The notes under the pieces: generated by a model
What the model was told of the DNA's origin: nothing
The model's input: the letters and a program-made list of their open reading frames with translations, nothing else
Database searches by the model: none
Translations under genes and position numbers: made by a program
Assembly (NCBI GenBank): GCA_903899985.1
Contig: CAIULL010000159.1
Location: 1-60,235, forward strand
DNA length: 60,235 bases
From: an uncultured Schlesneria sp.
Lineage (GTDB): Bacteria > Planctomycetota > Planctomycetia > Planctomycetales > Planctomycetaceae
Direction: 5' to 3'
Shown here: piece after piece, positions 37,856 to 47,677 of the stretch
Position numbering within the stretch: the first letter of the stretch is position 1
Layout of the letters: the number at the start of each line of letters is the position of its first letter

Positions 37856-40800
37856 TTACGACTTGGCATCCAGCCCGGGGGCGTTCAGGCTTCCGCCGAC
37901 AGATTGTTGCTCATCGATCGGACTCGATTGCCGTGTCATCCCTTGGATGACATAAAAGAATACTGGTGTCAGAAAGATACCAAACAGAGTGACGCCGAGC
38001 ATTCCCGCAAAGACTGCAACGCCCAGCGTCTTTCGCATTTCAAAGCCCGCTCCGGTACCAATCATCAATGGGACAACGCCCAAAATGAAGGCGAATGAGG
38101 TCATAATGATCGGCCTCAATCTCAGGCGGCAGGCTTCCAGCGTCGCTTCCCGACGTGGTTGACCAGCAAGACAGCGGGCGCGGGCGAATTCGACGATCAA
38201 AATTGCGTTCTTACAGGCGAGCCCGACCAGTACCACGAAGCCGATCTGAGTAAAAATGTTGATGTCCATCTGAGCCATCAACACTCCGACGACCGAACAA
38301 AGCAGACACATCGGCACCACCAGAATCACCGCCAATGGCAGCGACCAGCTTTCATATTGAGCCGCGAGAACCAGGAAGACTAGCACAACGGCTAAAAGAA
38401 AGGCGAACATGGCCGTACTTCCTGCTTCCAACTGCAGCAGCGCAAGTTCCGTCCATTCGGCTCGCATGGAAGGTAATAGGACCTCTTTGGAAAGAGCATC
38501 CATTCGATCAATCACCTGCCCGGAACTTGTTCCTGCGGTCCCGTTCACGTTCACAACGGCGGAAGGATACAGGTTGTAACGAATCACCATCACAGGGCCG
38601 GTCGTTTCTCGAAATGTGGCAACAGCCGCAAGCGGCACCAGTTCGTTGTTGTCACTCCGGACGAGAACTCGTTTCAGATCTTTCTCCGCCATGCGAAAAT
38701 GTGAATCTGATTGAACATTCACCTGCCATGTTCGACCAAAACGATTGAAGTCGTTGACGTAGAGCGACCCGAACCCAACCTGCAGCGATTCAAACAGACC
38801 GGCCAGTGAAACCCCTTTCATGCGTGCGGACCGCCGATCAATGTCGATGTACAGCCACGGCGTGTCGGCCCGGAAGCTGGAAAACAGCCCCGTTAATCCA
38901 GGAATCGAAGACCCTTCAACAACGATTTGCTCGCTCACGTTTTGAAGCGATGTCGCTCCGTTGTCACCCCGATCCTCCACCACCATCTTGAAGCCGCCGG
39001 CGGTTCCCAGCCCATCCACGGGAGGTGCACCGAACAGTTTGATCGTTGCTTCTGGAACTTCACGTTCGAGAGTCGCCTCCAGAGTTTCTGAAATCTGATC
39101 GGCGGTAAGGTGGGTTCGATGATGAAAGTCGTCGAGCATCAGGTAAACGGTTCCAAAATTCGGCGCATTGGCACCGAGCACAATCGATTGCCCTGCGATA
39201 CCGACCGTGTGTTTCACTCCCGGCGTGGTCGCGGCCAGTTCTTCAACGCGCCGCATCACTTGATTCGTCCGATCAAGTGAGGCCGAATCGGGCAACTGGA
39301 CATTTACCAGAAGGTATCCCTTGTCCTGCGAGGGGATAAATCCTGAAGGAGCCAGTTGAAACAGGTGGTATGTCAAATAGACCAGCCCGACGTAACCCAG
39401 CAGTACGAGAATACTCCCGCGTAGAAACAGTCCGACAATCCCGACATAGACATCAGTCACAACATTGAAACAACGATTGAACCAGCGGAAGAACAGACCG
39501 AGAACGTAATTGATCAGGCCACAAACCAATTGAGCAACGACAAGGCCGATGAGGGCACCCAGCAACTTCGACGAGACAATCGCGAACAAAGGTTGCAGTC
39601 CATTCGCCCAGGGTTGTTCCAACCACGGGCCTGCAATATAGCCCAGCCACGCCCCTCCGAGCAGGATCAAAAATCGCGGAAGTGCTTCTCCCGTTGCATG
39701 CGACGCCGTTGCTGTGTGTCCGGCCGTTTTCAGGTCGTGTTCCTCGTTCGCACCATGGCGAGGCTTCAACAACAGTACCGCCAGGGCAGGGCTAAGCGTC
39801 AATGAATTGAATGCGGAAATGACAGTGGAAATCGCAATCGTCAACGCGAACTGCTGAAAGAATCGCCCCACGATCCCGGTGATGAAGACGCAGGGGATAA
39901 AGACGGCACTGAGGACCAGACCAACGGCGATCACGGGACCCGCAACTTCATCCATCGCTCGAATCGCAGACTGACGAGGGGTCGCTCCCCCCTCCAGATG
40001 CCGCTCGATTGCTTCGACCACGACAATCGCATCATCGACTACGATCCCGATCGCCAGAACCAGCCCGAAGAGTGTCAGCGTGTTCAAACTAAACCCAAAT
40101 GCAATCATTGCCGCAAATGTCCCCACAACGGCGACAGGCACAGCCACAAGCGGAATGACCGCCGCTCGCCAGCCTTGCAGAAAGACAAGTACAACCACCG
40201 CCACGAGAAATACCGCGTCGCGCAATGCATTAAAGACTTCGTTGACCGACTCCTGAATGAACGGTGTCGTGTCATAGACGATGTCATAGTCGACACCTCC
40301 TGGAAAACGCTCTTTGAGTTCGTCCATCTTGCGTCTGACAAGTTGCGCCGTTCCCAGCGCGTTAGAGCCGGGTAACTGGTAAACCGACAACGCAACCGAT
40401 GGCTTGGAATTCAGCGTACAGAGCTGGTCATATCCGAGAGCACCCAATTCTGTTCGAGCGACGTCTTTCAATCGAACGAGAGATCCATCCGCTTCCGTCC
40501 GCAAGACCATATCACCAAACTGTTCGTCGTCAGTCAGCCGCCCGAGCGTTGTCATCGTGAACTGGAACACCTGATCCTTAGGTGCGGGAGGTTGGCCAAT
40601 CTGCCCGGTTGCAACCTGCACGTTCTGCTGTTCAATCGCCCGAACGACGTCTTCTGTCGTCAGACGATTCGCAGATAACCTTTCGGGGTCGAGCCACACA
40701 CGCATGCTGTAATCGCGTTGTCCAAGAAACGTGATGTCTCCGACGCCCGGCAGCCGCGACAATTCATCACGCAATTGAATCGTCGCGTAATTACTGAGAT

Positions 40801-41260
40801 ACAGATTGTCTCGGCTGTCATCGGGTGAAAACAGGTTAACGATCATCAGCACGCTGGGCGACTTTTTCTTGACAGTGACCCCGCGTCGTTGTACCAGACC
40901 GGGCAAAATCGGCTGAGCCAGTGCAACCCGGTTTTGAACCAGCACCTGAGCCAGATTCAAATCAGTCCCCTGTCGAAACGTCACCGTTAACGAGTATGCA
41001 CCGTCGTTCGTGCACTGTGATGACATGTACATCATCCCTTCCACGCCATTGACCTGCTGTTCAATGGGAGCAGCGACGGTATCTGAAACGACTCGAGCAT
41101 TTGCACCGGGATAGATCGCTGACACCTCAACAGTTGGAGGTGTGATTTCCGGGTATTGTGTAACCGGCAAAGTGAACAGCGCGATCCCGCCGCACAGTGT
41201 GATTACAATCGACAACACTGAGGCGAAAATCGGCCGATCGATAAAAAAACGTGAAAACAT
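37856..41260 (-). CDS. RND efflux pump (HAE1/AcrB family) with extra transmembrane insertion
   Basis: 1134 residues from ATG at 41260. It is a proton-driven inner-membrane exporter of the AcrB/MexB type: FFIDRPIFASVLSIVITLCGG at the start, GLVLAIGIVVDDAIVVVEAIERHL in TM4 with the paired acidic residues (VDDA), AIRAMDEVAGPVIA and the second half LVLVGLACKNAILIVEFAR. Typical length is about 1040. Here residues about 498-588, between TM6 and TM7, are an insertion of roughly 70-75 residues with two hydrophobic stretches (FLILLGGAWLGYIAGPWL and LLGALIGLVVAQLVCGLINY). No adaptor (AcrA) or TolC gene is adjacent, so it may rely on partners elsewhere. Substrates unknown. Confidence 0.95.
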   Translation of the reverse strand: MFSRFFIDRPIFASVLSIVITLCGGIALFTLPVTQYPEITPPTVEVSAIYPGANARVVSDTVAAPIEQQVNGVEGMMYMSSQCTNDGAYSLTVTFRQGTDLNLAQVLVQNRVALAQPILPGLVQRRGVTVKKKSPSVLMIVNLFSPDDSRDNLYLSNYATIQLRDELSRLPGVGDITFLGQRDYSMRVWLDPERLSANRLTTEDVVRAIEQQNVQVATGQIGQPPAPKDQVFQFTMTTLGRLTDDEQFGDMVLRTEADGSLVRLKDVARTELGALGYDQLCTLNSKPSVALSVYQLPGSNALGTAQLVRRKMDELKERFPGGVDYDIVYDTTPFIQESVNEVFNALRDAVFLVAVVVLVFLQGWRAAVIPLVAVPVAVVGTFAAMIAFGFSLNTLTLFGLVLAIGIVVDDAIVVVEAIERHLEGGATPRQSAIRAMDEVAGPVIAVGLVLSAVFIPCVFITGIVGRFFQQFALTIAISTVISAFNSLTLSPALAVLLLKPRHGANEEHDLKTAGHTATASHATGEALPRFLILLGGAWLGYIAGPWLEQPWANGLQPLFAIVSSKLLGALIGLVVAQLVCGLINYVLGLFFRWFNRCFNVVTDVYVGIVGLFLRGSILVLLGYVGLVYLTYHLFQLAPSGFIPSQDKGYLLVNVQLPDSASLDRTNQVMRRVEELAATTPGVKHTVGIAGQSIVLGANAPNFGTVYLMLDDFHHRTHLTADQISETLEATLEREVPEATIKLFGAPPVDGLGTAGGFKMVVEDRGDNGATSLQNVSEQIVVEGSSIPGLTGLFSSFRADTPWLYIDIDRRSARMKGVSLAGLFESLQVGFGSLYVNDFNRFGRTWQVNVQSDSHFRMAEKDLKRVLVRSDNNELVPLAAVATFRETTGPVMVIRYNLYPSAVVNVNGTAGTSSGQVIDRMDALSKEVLLPSMRAEWTELALLQLEAGSTAMFAFLLAVVLVFLVLAAQYESWSLPLAVILVVPMCLLCSVVGVLMAQMDINIFTQIGFVVLVGLACKNAILIVEFARARCLAGQPRREATLEACRLRLRPIIMTSFAFILGVVPLMIGTGAGFEMRKTLGVAVFAGMLGVTLFGIFLTPVFFYVIQGMTRQSSPIDEQQSVGGSLNAPGLDAKS

Positions 41261-41652
41261 ACAAAAAGCTTTTCATGAACGATGGAAGCGGGAGCGTACG
41301 CATTCTGCCACAGTCAAACTCGGCAAGCCCGAGCTTACCAGATGTTTTATCAGGAATCCCCCAGTCGCGGATACCCGTGACGCGGGGTTCTTTCATTCCT
41401 CAATTATTGATGATCTCACGACAGTTGTTCGTCGACTGGATTGATTCGGCCAAATCAAGTCATCAGCAGGAACTCGTTATTAAAACCATCCCGAAGTATG
41501 ATTGCGGCGGAACCCAATGCGCTAAGTCGGGGCGGCCTCCAGCCGTCGTAAAAAGTCATGATAAAGAATCGATCGAGAACGCCCACGCTGCATCGTTAGT
41601 AGTATTTTCGCGAAGTCATCAAAACCAATTTATCTCTGTCACAAGGCAAACA
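41261..41652. other. 392-bp divergent region between RND and MFS genes
   Basis: The MFS frame stays open back to 41251, but that part reads as unstructured and would overlap the RND start codon. I prefer GTG 41653. No repressor gene or clear operator was found; promoters for both genes should lie here. Confidence 0.35.
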
Positions 41653-43041
41653 GTGTCTGAAACCGCTCATGTTTCTGCTTCGCCAACAGTCGCACGACTG
41701 CCTCGATCTGTCTGGCTGTTAAGCTGGGTCTCATTTTTTGCTGATGTGTCGAGCGAAATGGTTTATCCGTTGCTCCCACTTTACTTGATCAGCGTGCTTG
41801 GCTCGTCCAAAACTCAATTAGGAGTGATTGAAGGCTGTGCGGTACTGATCGTCTCGCTGATGTCGGCCTTCGCGGGATTTCGGAGCGACCGCAAAGGGAA
41901 GGGGGGCGGGCGAGTTCCCTGGATTCGCTGGGGATACGGATTACCGGTGATTGGTAAGTCGATTATCGCGATGGCAAACGCGTGGCCACTTGTTCTCGGC
42001 GGAAGATTGCTCGACCGATTTGGAAAAGGGCTTCGAGGCGCTCCGCGCGATGCGTTGATCGCTGATGCGGTAACGAAGGACCAGCGAGGCCGAGCCTTTG
42101 GCATGCATCGAGCCTTCGATACGGCCGGGGCATTGATCGGGGTGCTTCTTTCAGCATTCTTGCTGTGGTGGCTGACGGGGACGCCACAAAAAACAGCGAC
42201 AACGGAAGCGTTGACTGCGGCGACGGCAACCCCAGGCTGGATCTATCGGACCATCTTCGCTATCGGCGCGGCTCTCGGCCTGGCATCTACGGTCCTGACA
42301 TTTCTCGTGCGTGAATCCGATCCGACGCAAACTCCCGTTGAACCCGCTTCTGAGACACTTGTCCCACCTCCGTCGCCAACCGCCGCAGCCACTTCAGATC
42401 CGTCACCTGAGACCGTCGTTGCAGAATCCTCGCCAGGCAATGCCCCTGGTGGAACAAATTCACAATCTGCCCCGACGGGCTGGTTACATTTGCCTGGTCA
42501 GTACTGGGCCGCACTGGGGGTTCTGATACTGTTCTCGCTCGCGAACAGCAGCGATACGTTTTTGTTGCTGAGAGCCAGCGAACTTGGGTTTTCTTCGTGG
42601 GGAGTCGTGCTCGTCTATTCAGTGTACAATATTACTTATTCTGCGTTGTCCTATCCTGCCGGCGTGCTGAGCGACAGACTTGGGCGATGGAACATTATCG
42701 CAGTTGGCTGGGTGATCTATGTCATTTCATACATAGGATTTGCGACACTTCCCGCTGCATTTTCATGGGGAATGTGGCCGCTCATGGCGATCTACGGCGT
42801 TTATATGGCTTTCACGGATGGAGTCGGAAAAGCTCTAATCGCCGACTATGCCCCACGTGAACTGCGCGGAAGGGCAATGGGCCTGTTTTATGCACTGACG
42901 GGACTTACGACGCTTGGTGCGAGTTTACTGGCGGGTGCCGTCTGGGATCGTTCCGGTTCGATGTTAGCCTTGCTGATCGGCGCGGGTTGTGCGATATTAG
43001 CACTGGGTGCGCTACCTCTTATTCGACGTCAGCCGACGTGA
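41653..43041 (+). CDS. MFS transporter
   Basis: 462 residues from GTG at 41653 (AAGG about 6 bases upstream). Twelve membrane helices are apparent. The A-loop after TM2 has FRSDRKGKGGG and the motif LGGRLLDRFGKGLRGAPRDALIAD resembles the G-x-x-x-D-R signature of MFS_1 carriers. A Pro/Ala/Ser/Thr-rich linker of about 55 residues joins TM6 and TM7 (residues about 220-277). Substrate unknown; possibly drug or sugar-like efflux. It is divergent from the RND pump, which may be coincidental or a shared efflux locus. Confidence 0.85.
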   Translation: MSETAHVSASPTVARLPRSVWLLSWVSFFADVSSEMVYPLLPLYLISVLGSSKTQLGVIEGCAVLIVSLMSAFAGFRSDRKGKGGGRVPWIRWGYGLPVIGKSIIAMANAWPLVLGGRLLDRFGKGLRGAPRDALIADAVTKDQRGRAFGMHRAFDTAGALIGVLLSAFLLWWLTGTPQKTATTEALTAATATPGWIYRTIFAIGAALGLASTVLTFLVRESDPTQTPVEPASETLVPPPSPTAAATSDPSPETVVAESSPGNAPGGTNSQSAPTGWLHLPGQYWAALGVLILFSLANSSDTFLLLRASELGFSSWGVVLVYSVYNITYSALSYPAGVLSDRLGRWNIIAVGWVIYVISYIGFATLPAAFSWGMWPLMAIYGVYMAFTDGVGKALIADYAPRELRGRAMGLFYALTGLTTLGASLLAGAVWDRSGSMLALLIGAGCAILALGALPLIRRQPT

Positions 43042-43097
43042 TTGTTTTCAATCATGTCGCTGTCTCCGTGAATCTCCCGAAAATCTGTAGTTAAAAC

Positions 43098-43994
43098 ATG
43101 ACCCAAGTCACAGCGGACATCGTCCGCAAGCGCCCCCGTTTTCCCATGAAATCGGCACTGACCACCTTCGGCCTATTATTCGCCATCCTGTCCTGGATCG
43201 ATTTGCCGTACTATCAGGATTTGTGGACATTCCAATCGCTGAAAAAACTCGGCGTCAAAGTCTTTTCAAAAACTGACGAAGCGTGGAACGCAAGATGGAA
43301 TGGTCGGATTCACTCCGACATCCGATTGATCATGGGGAATTCGTCAATTCGCGATGAGGATCTGCACCACCTTGGGAAGATCTCCGCCATTACCGTGATC
43401 AGTCTGAGTGGAACGCACATCACTGATAACGGCCTGAAGGAACTCAAGTCACTTGTTTACCCTGATTCCCTGCGAGCTCTGGATCTGGCCGGAACAAAAA
43501 TCACCGGCAACGGACTGGTTCACCTGTCACAAATTAAAAAACTGTCAGCCCTCGATTTATCTGGAACCAATATCAATGACGCCGATCTCGAACATTTAGT
43601 CAACATGAAATCCCTGGAACTTGTCTCACTGGAAGGAACATCCATCTCTGACAGTGGACTTGAACATCTGATGTCACTTCCGCATTTGAAATCGCTTTAT
43701 CTTGGTGGGACTAAAGTCACCGACGAAGGACTCGTCCTGATTGCCAAGATGAAACAACTGACGGACTTGTCGTTAGCCGAGACGGCGGTGACTGACGCGG
43801 GGTTAACTCAATTGATCGCTGACTCGATGCTCGAAAAAATCGAGCTGAGGCAGACACGGGTCACCAATGCATTGATGGAACGACTGCTGGAGCTGGAAAA
43901 TCTCAAAGCAACATCGCTGAAGGACACGCAGTTTTCACAAGCTGATGTCGACGAGTTCAGACGCAGACGACCGGAAGTGGTGGTTCTGCATTGA
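43098..43994 (+). CDS. Leucine-rich repeat protein with membrane anchor
   Basis: 298 residues from ATG at 43098. A membrane helix lies at about residues 17-38 (KSALTTFGLLFAILSWIDL). From about 80 to 280 there are seven or so leucine-rich repeats of about 24 residues, with the consensus LxxLDLSGTxIxDxGLxHLxxLKxL (examples SGTHITDNGLKEL, LDLAGTKITGNGLVHLSQI and LVSLEGTSISDSGLEHL). This is the bacterial LRR class common in planctomycetes, used for protein binding. It is likely an extracytoplasmic or cytoplasmic-membrane-attached adaptor. The ligand is unknown. Confidence 0.85.
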   Translation: MTQVTADIVRKRPRFPMKSALTTFGLLFAILSWIDLPYYQDLWTFQSLKKLGVKVFSKTDEAWNARWNGRIHSDIRLIMGNSSIRDEDLHHLGKISAITVISLSGTHITDNGLKELKSLVYPDSLRALDLAGTKITGNGLVHLSQIKKLSALDLSGTNINDADLEHLVNMKSLELVSLEGTSISDSGLEHLMSLPHLKSLYLGGTKVTDEGLVLIAKMKQLTDLSLAETAVTDAGLTQLIADSMLEKIELRQTRVTNALMERLLELENLKATSLKDTQFSQADVDEFRRRRPEVVVLH

Positions 43995-44077
43995 CGTAAA
44001 AATTGAATCTGAGCGGTGAAATGGTTTGTTGCAAGCAGGCACTATGAGACTTTTTACGACCAGGGAAGGTGAGTCTG

Positions 44078-44830
44078 GTGGATAAGTCTTGGTTCCTTTT
44101 GCCGTTGCTCATTTGCGGTTGCTACGGTCAAAGTTCGAAACCGGAAATCTCGCCGCAGCCTACTACCAAACCTGAAGCTGTCGCCGGAACCAAAGATATT
44201 GTCACCGTTTTCGACGCTGAAACAACGTCAAAGGCCATTGAGGCGTGGCATCGTTTGCAACAGCCGGATGAAACGCTTCAGAGGATTGAGGCCTTTCCCG
44301 TCCCCAATTCACCTTCCCTTTGTGTTGCGATCTGCGATTACGAAACCCGCTGGTGGGGATTCTTTGGGCTTTACGAAGTGCAAGACGGGCATGTTTTATG
44401 GCAGGCAGACTGTGATGAACCGCAGGGCGAAAATTCAATCCGATGGTTGCGTGCCTGCAATCTTTTGGGGTTCGACGCACCCATCGTCGAAGTCTATGGA
44501 AAGACTCACATGGGTAACGGCAATCTATATTTGTTCGAGCTTCAGAACCGGAAACTCGTACTGTTGCTGACAACGCGAGCCGTCGACTCTCACTGGGGGG
44601 ACGGCTTTGTTTTTCGCGGCGGTCGACTGCTTCCTGAATACACAGATTTGAATGGCGATGGTGTAACAGATCTTGTGCTGAAAGGTGATGTCGAAGAACG
44701 AGAGGAAGATGGTAAACGACTGGTTTCATCTTATCCGTGTCAGAAAGTGTTTCTTTGGAACAAAGAGACTCATCGTTTTGAGGAAGATCGTTTGCGGCGG
44801 ATCGGGTTCGACAGCGACATCGATTGGTGA
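44078..44830 (+). CDS. Lipoprotein with FG-GAP/EF-hand-like motif
   Basis: 250 residues from GTG at 44078 (AGG 8 bases upstream), better than GTG 44069. The signal ends in the lipobox LLICGC, with Cys at about residue 14. The C-terminal half contains YTDLNGDGVTDLVLKGD, a DxNxDGxxD calcium-binding loop as found in FG-GAP/VCBS repeats. The rest shows beta-rich sequence (WWGFFGLYEVQDGHVLWQAD). It is probably an outer-membrane or periplasmic lipoprotein. Function unknown. Confidence 0.7.
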   Translation: MDKSWFLLPLLICGCYGQSSKPEISPQPTTKPEAVAGTKDIVTVFDAETTSKAIEAWHRLQQPDETLQRIEAFPVPNSPSLCVAICDYETRWWGFFGLYEVQDGHVLWQADCDEPQGENSIRWLRACNLLGFDAPIVEVYGKTHMGNGNLYLFELQNRKLVLLLTTRAVDSHWGDGFVFRGGRLLPEYTDLNGDGVTDLVLKGDVEEREEDGKRLVSSYPCQKVFLWNKETHRFEEDRLRRIGFDSDIDW

Positions 44831-44893
44831 CGGATTGCGCGGGAAGCCGTTGAATCCGACATCGGCTTAATTCGATGTCCTCATTTGATTCGT

Positions 44894-44939
44894 GAAGCAG
44901 AGCTTCGAAGAAGTGCGTTCCCAAGCGGAGCTTGGGAAC
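44894..44939. repeat. REP-like double hairpin
   Basis: Two adjacent perfect palindromes: GAAGC-AGA-GCTTC (44894-44906) and GTTCCCAAGC-GGA-GCTTGGGAAC (44917-44939). The second strongly resembles a REP-type element of the form GTTCCCAAGCnnnGCTTGGGAAC that I recall as dispersed in many bacterial genomes. It sits in the 247-bp gap before the DNA methyltransferase. It could be transposed by a RAYT elsewhere. Confidence 0.78.
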
Positions 44940-45077
44940 AAGAGAGCCAGTCAGTCGTATCAAACACTCGTTGGTTGAGACTGCGTTCTCAAGCCAGTAC
45001 CATCAGCGAATTGAATGGACTTAACCGACCACATCGTGCGGAGTCTCTTTTGACCAACCGCGCACGGAGGCTGTTTT

Positions 45078-46001
45078 ATGCTGGAATTGAACACGATTCA
45101 CCGTCTTGATTGCATCGAAGCCATGCAGCAATTGGACGAGGGATGTGTCGATCTCGTATTCGCCGATCCTCCTTTCAACATCGGCTACAAATACGATGTC
45201 TACAAAGACCGGAAAGCTCCTCAGGAATATCTCGACTGGACGCGTCAGTGGATCAGCGGCGTCCACCGCGTGCTGAAACCGACAGGGACGTTCTGGCTGG
45301 CGATCGGTGACGATTACGCCGCCGAACTGAAGATTCTCAGTCAGGACATTGGCTTCCATTGTCGCAGCTGGGTGCTCTGGTACTACACATTCGGAGTGAA
45401 CTGTAAACTCAAGTTCAGCCGCTCACACACGCACATCTTCCATTTCGTAAAGAACCCCAAGAAGTTCACGTTCAATGGCGCGGCCATCGCCGTTCCTTCG
45501 GCGCGGCAAACGGTTTACGCCGACACCCGAGCAGCCAAAGACGGTCGTCTTCCCGATGACACATGGATTCTGCGTCCCCAGGATCTCGTCGAAGGGCTGA
45601 ATCCCGACGAAGACACATGGTACTTCCCGCGCGTCGCTGGAACGTTCAAAGAGCGAGAAGGTTTTCACGGCTGCCAGATGCCGGAACAACTTCTGGGCCG
45701 GATCATCAAAGTCAGCTCAAATCCTGGCGAACTGGTTCTCGACCCCTTCAGCGGAAGTGCCACAACCGTATCCGTCGCCAAAAAGCTCGGTCGCCAATTT
45801 GTCGCCTTCGACATCAGCGATGAGTACATCACACGCGGGATGGATCGGCTTTCGAAAATTGAACCGGGCGATGCATTGGACGGTGCCCCTGAACCAAAAG
45901 TGAGTGCCCCCGCGACACCACCAAAGGGAGTCAAAAAAGGAAAATTGTCCAACGGAAAGAAACCAAAGAGCGAAGCGAACTTATTGATGTGGGATCGGTA
46001 A
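45078..46001 (+). CDS. Orphan site-specific DNA methyltransferase (beta class)
   Basis: 307 residues from ATG at 45078 (GGAGG about 7 bases upstream). The catalytic motif IV DPPF is at residues 30-33 and the SAM-binding motif [10 protein letters not shown] begins at Asp222, so IV precedes I with the target-recognition region between: the beta class, which includes many adenine-N6 and some cytosine-N4 enzymes. The middle region has [13 protein letters not shown] and [13 protein letters not shown]. The tail is Lys-rich ([12 protein letters not shown]). No restriction endonuclease gene is next to it, so it is an orphan methylase that could regulate gene expression or replication. DNA specificity cannot be read from sequence. 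Confidence 0.9.
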   Translation: MLELNTIHRLDCIEAMQQLDEGCVDLVFADPPFNIGYKYDVYKDRKAPQEYLDWTRQWISGVHRVLKPTGTFWLAIGDDYAAELKILSQDIGFHCRSWVLWYYTFGVNCKLKFSRSHTHIFHFVKNPKKFTFNGAAIAVPSARQTVYADTRAAKDGRLPDDTWILRPQDLVEGLNPDEDTWYFPRVAGTFKEREGFHGCQMPEQLLGRIIKVSSNPGELVLDPFSGSATTVSVAKKLGRQFVAFDISDEYITRGMDRLSKIEPGDALDGAPEPKVSAPATPPKGVKKGKLSNGKKPKSEANLLMWDR

Positions 46002-46078
46002 CTTAACAGCTTCATCACGCTTTTCTATTCATCAATTGGTTTAAATTCTGATTTTCTGATTGCCAGAATGCACCGATA

Positions 46079-47677
46079 TCAGTCCTTCGGACTAACATAA
46101 CGGCCCGCAAATAAAATACTCGCTGTTGTGCGGTCCCGAATCAGAAAAACAAATGGCTTGTTGGCTTTAAAGATCGGATGGAATGGGCGTGTTTTTACTT
46201 CCAGCGCCTCGTCTCCAACCTCACCACCGACGGCCGTTGCCGCAGCCGCTTCTGTACCGATTTCACTGACGTCGATAAATGTCTGATGCTGGACTTGAGA
46301 AACCCAAAAGCGGTTTCCTGGCCGCTGGCTCGGACTCACGGCGTCAAGTTGTGATTCTTCGGGCCCTGCAAATGGTCGTGCCATTCCCAGTGATCGTAAT
46401 GTTTCTGATAATTCGCAGGACCATTTGAGGCTGTATTTTGGAATCGTGATAACGACAAGCCGCTTCTCCAGCTGGTCAATCCATCGTTGCAGCTTGTCAT
46501 GAGTCAAGGACTTCTCCAGACTCAATAACCCGTCTGCAGATTGTGGAACGAGGAAAATCATCTGTAGCTTATGGCCCTGGTAGTCCAGAGCGAGCATCGT
46601 GTGTCCTTGTGCGTCAGGGTAAAGCGACGGGTCATCGTCTTTCAGTTCAAACTTGATTTCGTGAGGCGTTTGAAAGAGTTCACCATCCGATTGAAACGCG
46701 CCATAGCAGGCACTCCGCCAATTCCACTGATGCATCATCGGAACATCGATCGAACGATCGTTCGACTGATGGAATCGCTCCGGACGAGTTTGAGAACTCT
46801 CAAACGGCTGGGCCCAGTCTCCCTTGAAATAGACGGAATTTGCAATCACCAGCCTCGTCAGGATATTAATACTGAGAGGGGGAAGCAGATCCTGAATCCG
46901 ATCGTTTGTCTGGTCAGCAACCCATTGGTTGATTTGCAATCGGGCGGACTCTGGACTCTTAATAAAATCAACCGGAAACAACACGGGTCCATAATTCGTT
47001 TCCAGTGCCGAGAGAAAGTTCTTTTCAATCGAATACGACTTCTCCAGCCATAGCGAGTTCGCAATTTTCAATTCGTAAGCTGACGTTCCAGTCGTCAACA
47101 GATTAATTTCTGTCGCCAGTTTGTCCCCCTTTTTCCAGGAAGCACGAGCGTCCTTCCAGCGTTGCTTGCCACGGAACTCCTCGGTGCGATTGTTAGCCGA
47201 CTTTAATTCAGCGCGAAGCCTCGCAATTTTCGTCATCACTTCCGGTGGCACATCCGGAATGACTGCCTCTTGTAACCCTCGTTGACCCTGATGGATTCTC
47301 GTCAAGTCTCCCCTGGCAAAACGCAGGACGTCGGTCATCTGATCCCGTGTTTCGTCGACAGCTCCCTCAGCAACCATCGAGAGTGCGAGAGAAATCGAAA
47401 ATGGCGACAGGAGAAGATTTTCACCTGGCTTGGTTTCTGCGAGTCGCTGATACAGGTCGACAGCGAATTGCCCATTCGCTGTCGAAGCCGCTGCCATCTC
47501 GTCCGTGACTACCACGATTTTCTCAGGCAAAGCCGCTTGATCGTCGACGACCCGCTCGTGATTTCTTTCCACCGACGATGGCTTCGTCACCGCAACATTT
47601 GTCACCGCAATAACGAGCGAGCCAACCAGGAGGCCGCCGAGAGTTAATCCAAAGGGATAGTTGGAAGTGCTCGCCAT
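46079..47677 (-). CDS. Serpin-family protease inhibitor, membrane-anchored
   Basis: 532 residues from ATG at 47677 (GGAG about 9 bases upstream). A signal-anchor helix at about 10-28 (GLTLGGLLVGSLVIAV) is followed by the serpin fold: ENLLLSPFSISLALSMVAEGA (about 86-106), ANSVYFKGDWAQPF, then VVITIPKYSLKW. The reactive-centre-loop hinge GTEAAAATAV (474-483) is the Ala-rich form of an inhibitory serpin. The C-terminal FLIRDRTTASILFAGRY is standard. An insertion of about 65 residues (roughly 125-190), highly charged and helical, makes it far longer than the usual ~380-420. The target protease is unknown; the P1 region lies between VGGEVGDEALEVKTR. Anchoring suggests periplasmic or surface inhibition. 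Confidence 0.93.
   Translation of the reverse strand: MASTSNYPFGLTLGGLLVGSLVIAVTNVAVTKPSSVERNHERVVDDQAALPEKIVVVTDEMAAASTANGQFAVDLYQRLAETKPGENLLLSPFSISLALSMVAEGAVDETRDQMTDVLRFARGDLTRIHQGQRGLQEAVIPDVPPEVMTKIARLRAELKSANNRTEEFRGKQRWKDARASWKKGDKLATEINLLTTGTSAYELKIANSLWLEKSYSIEKNFLSALETNYGPVLFPVDFIKSPESARLQINQWVADQTNDRIQDLLPPLSINILTRLVIANSVYFKGDWAQPFESSQTRPERFHQSNDRSIDVPMMHQWNWRSACYGAFQSDGELFQTPHEIKFELKDDDPSLYPDAQGHTMLALDYQGHKLQMIFLVPQSADGLLSLEKSLTHDKLQRWIDQLEKRLVVITIPKYSLKWSCELSETLRSLGMARPFAGPEESQLDAVSPSQRPGNRFWVSQVQHQTFIDVSEIGTEAAAATAVGGEVGDEALEVKTRPFHPIFKANKPFVFLIRDRTTASILFAGRYVSPKD

Noticed and set aside
44202-44963. 253-codon antisense frame over the lipoprotein and REP-like element
   Set aside because: Arg/Ser-rich sequence with no domain; the plus-strand lipoprotein has a lipobox and a calcium-loop motif.
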